Part shown: one piece after another, positions 8,784 through 15,863 of the stretch
How positions within the stretch are numbered: the first letter of the stretch is position 1
Layout: every line of letters starts with the position of its first letter
Assembly (NCBI RefSeq): GCF_030719215.1
Contig: NZ_CP120983.1
Span: 2,108,001 to 2,172,000, forward strand
Source: Streptomyces sp. Alt3
Lineage (GTDB): Bacteria > Actinomycetota > Actinomycetes > Streptomycetales > Streptomycetaceae
DNA: 64,000 bases
Direction: 5' to 3'
The notes under the pieces: generated by a model
Told to the model about the DNA's origin: nothing
The model's input: the letters and a program-made list of their open reading frames with translations, nothing else
The model's database searches: none
Position numbers and translations under genes: made by a program

Positions 8784-9836
8784 ATGCCCGAACTGCGTGT
8801 CGTGGCCGTCTCGAACGACGGCACACGACTGGTGCTCAAGGCTGCGGACAGCACGGAGTACACGCTTCCGATCGACGAACGGCTGCGTGCCGCCGTGCGC
8901 AACGACCGCGCCCGGCTCGGCCAGATCGAGATCGAGGTGGAGAGCCATCTCCGCCCCCGCGACATCCAGGCGCGTATACGTGCCGGCGCCTCCGCCGAGG
9001 AGGTCGCCCAGTTCGCGGGTATCCCGGTGGACCGGGTGCGGCGCTTCGAGGGCCCGGTGCTCGCGGAGCGCGCGTTCATGGCCGAGCGTGCCCGGAAGAC
9101 TCCTGTGCGTCGTCCCGGCGAGAACACCGGACCCCAGCTCGGCGAGGCCGTGCAGGAGCGTCTGCTGCTGCGCGGAGCCGACAGGGAGACCGTCCAGTGG
9201 GACTCCTGGCGCCGTGACGACGGCACCTGGGAGGTCCTCCTGGTCTACCGCGTCGCGGGCGAACCGCACTCCGCGAGCTGGACGTACGACCCGCCGCGGC
9301 GCCTGGTCCAGGCCGTTGACGAGGAGGCGCGCTCGCTGATCGGCGAGTCCGACGACGTCGCGGCCCCGGAGCCGAGCTTCCCGTTCGTGCCCCGGATCGC
9401 ACGGCTGCCGCGGGACCGGCCGCTGGACCGTTCCCTGGACCGTCAGATCGAGCGTCCAGCACCCCCGGAGCCGGAGGAGCGCGTGAGCGGCGTGTCCGCC
9501 GGTGAGCGCGACTCGCTGACCAGCCTGCTGGAGGCAGTGCCGAGCTTCCGCGGCGACATGGTCGTACCGGAGCGGCCGTCGCAGCCGGAGCCTCCCGCGC
9601 TCGAGCCCGCGCCGCAGCAGGAGCCGGAGGCGGACGAGCCCCCGGCCGCGGCGGCCGGTGCGGGTTCCGCGTACGCCGATGTGCTGATGCCTCGTGCCGT
9701 GGCGGGCCACCGCGACCGGCTGACGGGGACGACGGACCGCCAGGCCGAGGCCGACGGTGTACGGCCGGGCCGCCGGGCGGCGGTTCCGAGCTGGGACGAG
9801 ATCGTCTTCGGCACACGCCGGAAGAAGCAGGACTGA
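8784..9836 (+). CDS. sepH: Cell division protein SepH
   Basis: FtsZ-binding division regulator of 350 aa. The N-terminal DUF3071 region (residues 1-160) has the helix-turn-helix-like stretch DIQARIRAGASAEEVAQFAG and VDRVRRFEGPVL, while the C-terminal half is disordered and rich in Pro, Glu and Arg, ending in a basic tail RRKKQD. SepH of S. venezuelae stimulates FtsZ assembly and sporulation septation (established). The ATG at 8784 has the ribosome site GGGAGG; an in-frame ATG at 8751 is less likely. The gene is transcribed alone and ends at a strong terminator. Confidence 0.93.
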   Translation: MPELRVVAVSNDGTRLVLKAADSTEYTLPIDERLRAAVRNDRARLGQIEIEVESHLRPRDIQARIRAGASAEEVAQFAGIPVDRVRRFEGPVLAERAFMAERARKTPVRRPGENTGPQLGEAVQERLLLRGADRETVQWDSWRRDDGTWEVLLVYRVAGEPHSASWTYDPPRRLVQAVDEEARSLIGESDDVAAPEPSFPFVPRIARLPRDRPLDRSLDRQIERPAPPEPEERVSGVSAGERDSLTSLLEAVPSFRGDMVVPERPSQPEPPALEPAPQQEPEADEPPAAAAGAGSAYADVLMPRAVAGHRDRLTGTTDRQAEADGVRPGRRAAVPSWDEIVFGTRRKKQD

Positions 9837-9863
9837 GCGCCGGTCCGGCGACCGCACCACGAG

Positions 9864-9895
9864 GAGGGCCCGTACGCAGTGGCGTACGGGCCCTC
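9864..9895. terminator. Bidirectional terminator between sepH and the rhodanese gene
   Basis: GAGGGCCCGTACGC at 9864-9877 pairs perfectly with 9882-9895 around the loop AGTG. It lies between two convergent genes. Confidence 0.82.
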
Positions 9896-9918
9896 GCTCC
9901 GTTCAGGCGCCGACGGGG

Positions 9919-10746
9919 TCAGACCGGCTCCGGGCCCGTGGCGACGGGGCGGGACTCGTCGGAGGACCACTCCGACCAGGACCCGGCGTAGAGGGCGGCC
10001 CGGTGTCCCGCGAGCTCCAGCGCCAGCACCTCGTGGGCACCGGAGACGCCGGAGCCGCAGTAGACACCGACCTCGGTGGTGCCGTCGGCGCCCAGGTCCG
10101 AGAACCGGGCGGCGAGTGAGCCTGCGGGCAGGAATCGCCCGTCCTCGTCGACGTTCTGTGTGGTCGGGGCGGACACCGCGCCCGGGATGTGGCCGCCGAC
10201 ACGGTCGATGGGCTCCACGTCCCCGCGGTAGCGCTCCGCGGCCCGGGCGTCGAGCAGCAGTCCGGAGCGGGCGAGCTCCGCGGCGCCGTCCGCGTCCAGG
10301 AGGCCGACCGCACCCGGCTGCGGCCGGAAGTCGCCCTCCTCGGGCTTGGGGATGCCGGTGGAGAGCTCACCGGTCCATGTCGCGAGACCGCCGTCCAGCA
10401 CACGGACGTCGAGGTGCCCGGTCCAGCGCAGCAGCCACCACGCACGGGCGGCCGCCCAGCCCTGACCGCCGTCGTAGACGACCACGGGGCTCCTGCGGCC
10501 GACCCCGGCCCGCCGCATGACGGCCCCGAACACCTCCGGGTCCGGCAGGGGGTGCCGGCCGCCGGTACCGGCCGGGCCCGCGAGTTCGGAGTCGAGATCG
10601 ACGAACACCGCGCCCGGGATGTGGCCGGCCTCGTAGTCGGCGCGGCCGTTCGGCCCACCGAGCTGCCAGCGGACGTCCAGGAGCACCGGAGGCCTGGGCC
10701 CCGCCGACTCGCTCATGTATTCGGATTCGGTGATGATGGGCTTCAT
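9919..10746 (-). CDS. Two-domain sulfurtransferase (rhodanese)
   Basis: Thiosulfate or 3-mercaptopyruvate sulfurtransferase of about 275 aa with tandem rhodanese domains. The first starts LLDVRW and GHIPGAVFVDLD; the second has LLDARAAERYRG, GHIPGAVSAP and the catalytic loop YCGSGVSG with the active cysteine. CGSGVxA/G loops favour mercaptopyruvate or thiosulfate use; the loop alone is not decisive. Start choice lies between the ATG at 10746 and one three codons upstream at 10755; the former is better spaced from the purine-rich GCGAAG. Confidence 0.9.
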   Translation of the reverse strand: MKPIITESEYMSESAGPRPPVLLDVRWQLGGPNGRADYEAGHIPGAVFVDLDSELAGPAGTGGRHPLPDPEVFGAVMRRAGVGRRSPVVVYDGGQGWAAARAWWLLRWTGHLDVRVLDGGLATWTGELSTGIPKPEEGDFRPQPGAVGLLDADGAAELARSGLLLDARAAERYRGDVEPIDRVGGHIPGAVSAPTTQNVDEDGRFLPAGSLAARFSDLGADGTTEVGVYCGSGVSGAHEVLALELAGHRAALYAGSWSEWSSDESRPVATGPEPV

Positions 10747-10984
10747 GGGTGCCATCTTCGCCCAGGGGCCGTCCGAGATCAGCCACACCGAATAGGATGT
10801 ACCGCGCCAAATCGGTCCCCGGCGTGAGCGGAAGCCGGAAAACGCGGCGCGGCCGGGGTGCCTCCGGGCCTCAGTGGTGCGAGCATCTGCACGGAGCGTA
10901 CGCACCCGTATCCGTACCGCTGGACGCCGTGCAGGCCCCGTCCCCCCGTACGGCGACCCCGATGGTACGAGGAGAGAGAAGAAG

Positions 10985-11761
10985 ATGACCGAGGCTGCCA
11001 CCCGGCGCACGCCCGGAGCACCGTGCTGGGTGAGTCTGATCGTGCACGGCCTGTCCGCGACACAGGAGTTCTACAGCAGGCTGTTCGGCTGGGAGTTCCA
11101 GCCCGGACCCGAACAGCTGGGGCCGTACGTCCGGGCGCTGCTCGACGGCAAGGAGGTCGCGGGCATCGGACAGCTCCCACCCGACCGGCACCTCCCGATC
11201 GCCTGGACGACCTACCTCGCCACCGAGGACGCGGACGTCACCGCGGAGGCGATCCGCTCCTGCGGCGGGACGGTGGCCGTCGGTCCCCTCGACGCCGGGG
11301 AGGCCGGGCGTCTGCTGCTCGCGTCCGACCCGAGCGGCGCCGTCTTCGGTGCCTGGCAGGCCGCGGAGCACCTCGGCACGGCCCTCGCGGGAACACCGGG
11401 CACCCCGGTCTGGAACGAACTGGTGACCCGGGAGACGGCGTCGGTCGCCAAGTTCTACCAGGCCGTGTTCGGGTTCGAGACCGAGGCGGTCGTATCGGCC
11501 GACTTCGACTACCAGACACTCCACCTCCAGGGCCGCCCGGTGGCCGCCCTGCACGGTGTGGGACACGGCCTGCCACGCGACCGGGGCCCGCACTGGATGA
11601 CCTACTTCCAGGTCGCCGACACGGACGAGGCGGCGGCGCGGGTGGTGGAGCTCGGCGGGCACGTCCTGCAGCCGCCGCGGGAGGCCTCCAGCGGCCGGCT
11701 GGCCACGGTGGCGGACCCGGAGGGCGCCGTCTTCACGATCGTCCGGCCGCCGGGGAGTTGA
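10985..11761 (+). CDS. VOC family (glyoxalase-like) protein
   Basis: A 258-aa cytosolic protein with two vicinal-oxygen-chelate modules: residues about 12-120 (WVSLIVHGLSATQEFYSRLFGWEF) and about 135-255 (NELVTRETASVAKFYQAVFGFET, ending DPEGAVFTIVRPP). The paired beta-alpha-beta-beta-beta units form one metal or ligand site. Relatives include hydroxylases, bleomycin-type resistance proteins and A-factor pathway proteins, so no reaction can be assigned. The ATG at 10985 follows AGGAGAGAG. Divergent from the sulfurtransferase across 238 bp. Confidence 0.82.
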   Translation: MTEAATRRTPGAPCWVSLIVHGLSATQEFYSRLFGWEFQPGPEQLGPYVRALLDGKEVAGIGQLPPDRHLPIAWTTYLATEDADVTAEAIRSCGGTVAVGPLDAGEAGRLLLASDPSGAVFGAWQAAEHLGTALAGTPGTPVWNELVTRETASVAKFYQAVFGFETEAVVSADFDYQTLHLQGRPVAALHGVGHGLPRDRGPHWMTYFQVADTDEAAARVVELGGHVLQPPREASSGRLATVADPEGAVFTIVRPPGS

Positions 11762-12138
11762 GCGGACCCCGGACTGCGGCACGGGGGCGGGGCGGGGCGG
11801 GCCGGGGATCGGGCGCCACGGGCACTCCGCCGGTCAACTCGGTCGGCACACCCCGTGGTTGGCCCGCTCGCCCACTCCGCCCACCGGTACGGACATCGGG
11901 ACGGCCGGCACTTGGCCGGTACGGGCACCGAGACGTCCGGCACCCGGCCTTCGGAAAGCCGCCGAGGCACGGAGCGTCTCCGGGGTCCGGAATCAAAGGT
12001 GTTGTAGCCGGTGACGGGCACCCACGATCATGTGCATGTCGCCTGCTGGTCCGCGGTTCGACGTCGCTCCGGTCCTCCTGGCCCGGTCGACCGGGCCTGA
12101 TCACCTTGGATCACCGCATCACCCGGGAGGAACGCAGC
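11762..12138 (+). other. GC-rich intergenic region before the proline-rich membrane protein
   Basis: 377 bp with runs of GGGGCGGG-type sequence near 11782-11800 and recurring CCGGCAC/CCGGTAC elements around 11880-11945. No gene with a ribosome site is visible; overlapping reading frames are extensions of neighbours. Confidence 0.4.
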
Positions 12139-13230
12139 ATGAGTTTCGGGGGACCCAGCCCGCAGCCACCGTCCCGGCCACCTGACCGGGGCCACCCGCA
12201 GCCACCGTCCCGGCCTCCCCGGAGCCCCGTGCCTCCGCCACCCGCGCACGCCCCTCGGCCCCAAGTCCCCCCTCCGCCGCCCCGGCCCTACGTTCCGCCG
12301 CAGTGGACCGGGCCTCGGCCCCAGGGACCCCACCCGTACGTGCCCCCGCGTGCGCCCGCCTCGCTGTGGAGCCGACTGCGCGAGGACGAATGGCCCACCC
12401 TCGCAGAGATGTTGAGGGGCGGACGGCCGACCGTCCACGGCTGGGTGTGGGCAGTGCTGGCCTTTCCCTGCACCTGGGGGCTGACGCTGCCTCTGCTGGT
12501 GCTCTACCCCCTGGCCCGCTCCGCCCGGATCAGGGCACGTCGCCTCTTCCCCGCGTCGGGGTACCGTCACCATGAAGATCCCGAAGTGGCCCGCGCGCAG
12601 AGGGCGCGGGCCTGGATCGCTGTCGTCGTGTCGGTCCTCGTTCTCGTCGTGTACGGCGAGGCCGAGGATCTCGGTCAGGCGCAGGAGCAGTACTTCATGA
12701 GGTTGGCCGTCACCCCGTGGCTGCTGCTCGTGAGCGGTCCCGTGGTGGTCGCGCTGGTCCACCGCATGGCCTCGCCGCAGGCGCGGGAGCGTATGCGGCT
12801 TCCGCTGCGCACAGCGAGGCGGTCCGCTCTGTGGTATCTCGGAGCACTCGCGGTGTCACCGCTCGCCACCGTGCTGGTGATCGCCACCGCACCGGTGGTC
12901 CCCGAGGACCTCGCCATGCTGTTCGCACCCGTCACGTTCCTGTCGTTCCTGCTGACGACGTGGGTGATGCTCTTCATGCTGTTCTCCACCGGACGCGCCG
13001 TGCGAAGCGGCTTCAACAGCGCGCAGGTGCACGCGGCGCTACCCGCCCTGCTCACCGGGGTGGTGGTCTGGGAGTTCGCGATCGTGGGCCTCTGTACCGG
13101 AGGACTGCCGCCCGGTCCGCCACCGGTACAGGTATGCGTGTTCCTCGCCGGGCCGCTCTCGGTGACGGCTCTGGCCTGGTGGGAGATCGACCGCCTCCGC
13201 ACCCGCCGGGGCGTGTCCCTGCGCGACTGA
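12139..13230 (+). CDS. Proline-rich multi-pass membrane protein
   Basis: 363 aa. The first 80 residues are a proline-rich cytoplasmic tail with repeats such as PQPPSRPP. This is followed by six or seven hydrophobic segments between about residues 105 and 350, with no enzyme motif. GGGAGG sits 6 nt before the ATG. I do not recognise a named family; proline-rich tails fused to membrane domains are common in actinobacterial envelope proteins and may bind partners. Transcription appears monocistronic, convergent with thymidine kinase. Confidence 0.75.
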   Translation: MSFGGPSPQPPSRPPDRGHPQPPSRPPRSPVPPPPAHAPRPQVPPPPPRPYVPPQWTGPRPQGPHPYVPPRAPASLWSRLREDEWPTLAEMLRGGRPTVHGWVWAVLAFPCTWGLTLPLLVLYPLARSARIRARRLFPASGYRHHEDPEVARAQRARAWIAVVVSVLVLVVYGEAEDLGQAQEQYFMRLAVTPWLLLVSGPVVVALVHRMASPQARERMRLPLRTARRSALWYLGALAVSPLATVLVIATAPVVPEDLAMLFAPVTFLSFLLTTWVMLFMLFSTGRAVRSGFNSAQVHAALPALLTGVVVWEFAIVGLCTGGLPPGPPPVQVCVFLAGPLSVTALAWWEIDRLRTRRGVSLRD

Positions 13231-13234
13231 GGGT

Positions 13235-13271
13235 GTGCGAGGTCACGTCCTCGCCCCCGGTCACCTCGCAC
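13235..13271. terminator. Possible weak terminator hairpin
   Basis: GTGCGAGGT at 13235-13243 pairs with ACCTCGCAC at 13263-13271, but the 19-nt loop is long. It lies between two convergent stop codons. Confidence 0.4.
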
Positions 13272-13303
13272 GGTCGACGACAGGTTCCCCGGCCGGCTCG
13301 CGG

Positions 13304-13954
13304 TCAGCCGTGGTTGACCGGCAGCACGTCCGGGGACAGCGCGCCCGCGTGGGACGCGGCGCTCGTCATGTGGCGGCGGTGGTGGCGGCGGCAGAGGACC
13401 TCGTAGCCGATGTCCGCGGCCGGGCGGTCCACGTCACCGACGACGACCTGCTCCCCCTCGACCACCATGACCCCGCCCACCGTCCGGGCGTTGTGCGTGG
13501 CGCGGGCACCGCACCAGCACATCGCCTCGACCTGGAGCGTCTCCAGACGGTCCGCCAGTTCGATCAGACGCTGCGAGCCGGGGAAGAGCTTGGTGCGGAA
13601 GTCGGTGGTGATGCCGAAGGCGAACACGTCCAGACCGAGCTCGTCGACCACACGGGCCAGCTGGTCGATCTGCTCGGGGGCGAGGAACTGGGCCTCGTCC
13701 ACGATCACGTGGTCGACCTTGTCACCGCGGGACATCCGGCTCACGAGGTAGCCGTAGAGATCCATCCCCGGGGCGGCCTCGACAGCTTCCGTCACCAGAC
13801 CCAGCCGGGAGGACAGCTTCCCCTCCCCCGCCCGGTCGTCCCGGGTGAAGATCACGCCCTGCAGACCGCGTGCCGACCGGTTGTGGGCGATCTGGAGAGC
13901 CAGCGTGCTCTTTCCGCAATCCATCGTTCCGGAGAAGAACACGAGCTCGGGCAT
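13304..13954 (-). CDS. tdk: Thymidine kinase (type II)
   Basis: Phosphorylates thymidine to dTMP with ATP in pyrimidine salvage. The 216-aa protein has the P-loop SGTMDCGKST at residues 8-17, a Walker B-like DEAQFL (VIVDEAQFLAPEQIDQL), and a zinc-binding lasso region with CWCGARATHN and a second Cys/His cluster CRRHHRRH near the C-terminus. This is the compact TK1-like form found in bacteria. The ATG lacks an obvious Shine-Dalgarno sequence; the bases before it are pyrimidine-rich. 52 bp downstream of the phosphodiesterase gene on the same strand. Confidence 0.94.
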   Translation of the reverse strand: MPELVFFSGTMDCGKSTLALQIAHNRSARGLQGVIFTRDDRAGEGKLSSRLGLVTEAVEAAPGMDLYGYLVSRMSRGDKVDHVIVDEAQFLAPEQIDQLARVVDELGLDVFAFGITTDFRTKLFPGSQRLIELADRLETLQVEAMCWCGARATHNARTVGGVMVVEGEQVVVGDVDRPAADIGYEVLCRRHHRRHMTSAASHAGALSPDVLPVNHG

Positions 13955-14006
13955 GAGGAGGTAGGCGCCTTTCGAAGTGGGGGGTGTGGGGAACGGAAAA
14001 CGTCGG

Positions 14007-15194
14007 CTACGAGCGTACTTCGAGGAGCGGGACCAGCTGTTCCACGGGGGTCAGCGAACCGTGCATGCCCACCATCGCGGACTCGTGGGGCTCCTTGGCC
14101 GAAGCGGTGATCACCACGTCGTCGTGCGCGGCCGCCACCACGTCGCCGATCCTGCCGTACACCCGCTCGTCGATCCTCGGGCCGAACCAGCCCGCCGCGA
14201 TGGCCTCGTCGCGGCTCGCCACCCAGAACTGCTCGCCGAGCACCTCGCGCCAGACGGTCAGCACGTCCGCCTGGGCGCCGGGGACCGCGTAGACGTGTCG
14301 GGCACGGCCCTCGCCGCCCAGCAGGGCGACTCCGGCGCTCAGCTCCCAGTCCTCGTCGAAGTCGATACGTGACTCCTCGTCGAACGGGATGTCGATCATG
14401 CCGTGGTCGGCGGTGATGTACAGCGCCGAACGGGGAGGCAGCTGCTCGGCGAGGCGCCGGGCGAGGCCGTCGACGTACATGAGCTGGCCGCGCCACGCGT
14501 CCGAGTCGACGCCGAAGCGGTGCCCCTGGCCGTCGACCTCGCTGTAGTACGTGTAGACGAGCGACCTGTCACCGGCGGCGAGCCGCTCGGCGGCGAGGTC
14601 CATCCGGTCCTCGCCGGTGAGGCGGCCCAGGAAGGAGCCACCGCTGAGCGCGACCTTGGTCAGGGGGGTCTGCTCGAAGCCGGGGGCGGAGACCTGTGCC
14701 GTGCGTACGCCTGCCGCGTCGGCCAGCTGGAAGACCGTCGGGTACGGCTGCCAGGCCTTGAGCTCGGTCCACGGCTTCCAGCGGAGCTGGTTCATCAGCG
14801 CGCCCGTTTCCGGGTTGCGCGCCGTGTAGCCGGGAAGGCCGTGCTCGCCCGGGGCGAGGCCCGTACCGACCGAGGCGAGCGAGGTCGCCGTGGTCGACGG
14901 GAAGCCCGAGGTGATCGGCCGGCCGGTGCCGCCGCGGGAGGTGGGGAGCAGCGAATGCAGAAAAGGGGCCTCGTCCGGGTGGGCCTTGATCTGCTCCCAG
15001 CCGAGCCCGTCGATCAGGAAGACGCAGTTCCGGTCGGCGGGGGTGAGCTCCGGGATCATCGCCTCGAAGCCGGGTACGCCCTGCCCAGCGGCGAGCGTCG
15101 GCAGCAGGTCCGCGAGCGAGCCTGCGCCGTACTCGGGAGCGGGCGCGGCCTCGGGTGCGAGCAGGACGGGGTCCTGCCAGGCGGGCTGGACCAT
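14007..15194 (-). CDS. Alkaline-phosphatase superfamily nucleotide pyrophosphatase/phosphodiesterase
   Basis: A 395-aa enzyme of the type I phosphodiesterase/nucleotide pyrophosphatase family. Metal-ligand motifs are visible: NCVFLIDGLGWE near residue 55, the catalytic Thr/Ser region GFPSTTATSLASVGTG, LPGYTARNP, HRFGVDSDAW and ITADHGMIDIP. No signal peptide is evident, so it probably acts in the cytoplasm. Its start ATG overlaps the DUF5998 stop by 1 nt (TGATG), showing tight translational coupling. The natural phosphodiester substrate is unknown. Confidence 0.88.
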   Translation of the reverse strand: MVQPAWQDPVLLAPEAAPAPEYGAGSLADLLPTLAAGQGVPGFEAMIPELTPADRNCVFLIDGLGWEQIKAHPDEAPFLHSLLPTSRGGTGRPITSGFPSTTATSLASVGTGLAPGEHGLPGYTARNPETGALMNQLRWKPWTELKAWQPYPTVFQLADAAGVRTAQVSAPGFEQTPLTKVALSGGSFLGRLTGEDRMDLAAERLAAGDRSLVYTYYSEVDGQGHRFGVDSDAWRGQLMYVDGLARRLAEQLPPRSALYITADHGMIDIPFDEESRIDFDEDWELSAGVALLGGEGRARHVYAVPGAQADVLTVWREVLGEQFWVASRDEAIAAGWFGPRIDERVYGRIGDVVAAAHDDVVITASAKEPHESAMVGMHGSLTPVEQLVPLLEVRS

Positions 15195-15790
15195 CAGCGG
15201 GCGGTCGGCGCTGTCGCGGCCGTGGCCTCGGAGAGGGACTGGGCGAAGGCAAGGGTCTGGCGCACCGTGTCCGGGCCGTCCCCGGCCTCGCTGACACGGA
15301 GGCTCAGGTCGTCGGCGGTGGAGCTGCCGGTGTAGCCGTGGTCGGCCTCGCAGTTGGGGTCGCCGCAGGCCGCGGGTTCGAGGTCGATACGGGAGACGGC
15401 ACCCCAGCCGATGGTCAGGACGACCTCGCGGGGCAGCGTGCCGGGCACGTACTTCTCGGGGTTGGCGACCACGCGGCTGACCACGACGGACGAGATCCGG
15501 TCGAGCTTGACCGACTCGGTGGACGTCGTGGCGTACGGCGTCGGGGAGCTCGTGTCGGCGGCCTGCTCGTCGGTGTGGCTCACGATGAAGCGGGTGTCCG
15601 TCAGGACGAGGACCGTGACGTGGCGGCGGACCTCGTTGGAGTCGAAGGTGGTCTCCTGGTGCACCAGGTACGAAGCGACCGGCTCCCCGCCGACGGCGGC
15701 CTCCACCGCCTCGGCCACGAGGGCCGGGTAGTAGCCGCTGCGCTCGATCGCCGCGCGCAGCCCCTGGGTCGTCGTACCGGTCTTTGCCAT
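15194..15790 (-). CDS. DUF5998 family protein
   Basis: A 198-aa cytosolic protein with a conserved actinobacterial fold: LRAAIERSGYYPALVAEAVEAAV at the N-terminus, a central beta-rich region VTVLVLTDTRFIVSHTDE, and a Cys pair in AACGDPNCEADHGYTG that may bind metal. No catalytic motif is recognised. The ATG at 15790 has AGGA upstream; the in-frame ATG three codons earlier is also possible. It is first in a two-gene operon with the phosphodiesterase. Confidence 0.8.
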   Translation of the reverse strand: MAKTGTTTQGLRAAIERSGYYPALVAEAVEAAVGGEPVASYLVHQETTFDSNEVRRHVTVLVLTDTRFIVSHTDEQAADTSSPTPYATTSTESVKLDRISSVVVSRVVANPEKYVPGTLPREVVLTIGWGAVSRIDLEPAACGDPNCEADHGYTGSSTADDLSLRVSEAGDGPDTVRQTLAFAQSLSEATAATAPTAR

Positions 15791-15863
15791 GCAGACCATC
15801 CTACGGGGGGCCGGTGACTGCCGGGGACTCCGTGCGCACGTTCACTCGCGGGCCCCTGCCCGG

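Noticed and set aside
9076..9816. Long minus-strand frame within sepH
   Set aside because: Arg/Pro/Ser-biased antisense shadow typical of GC-rich genes.
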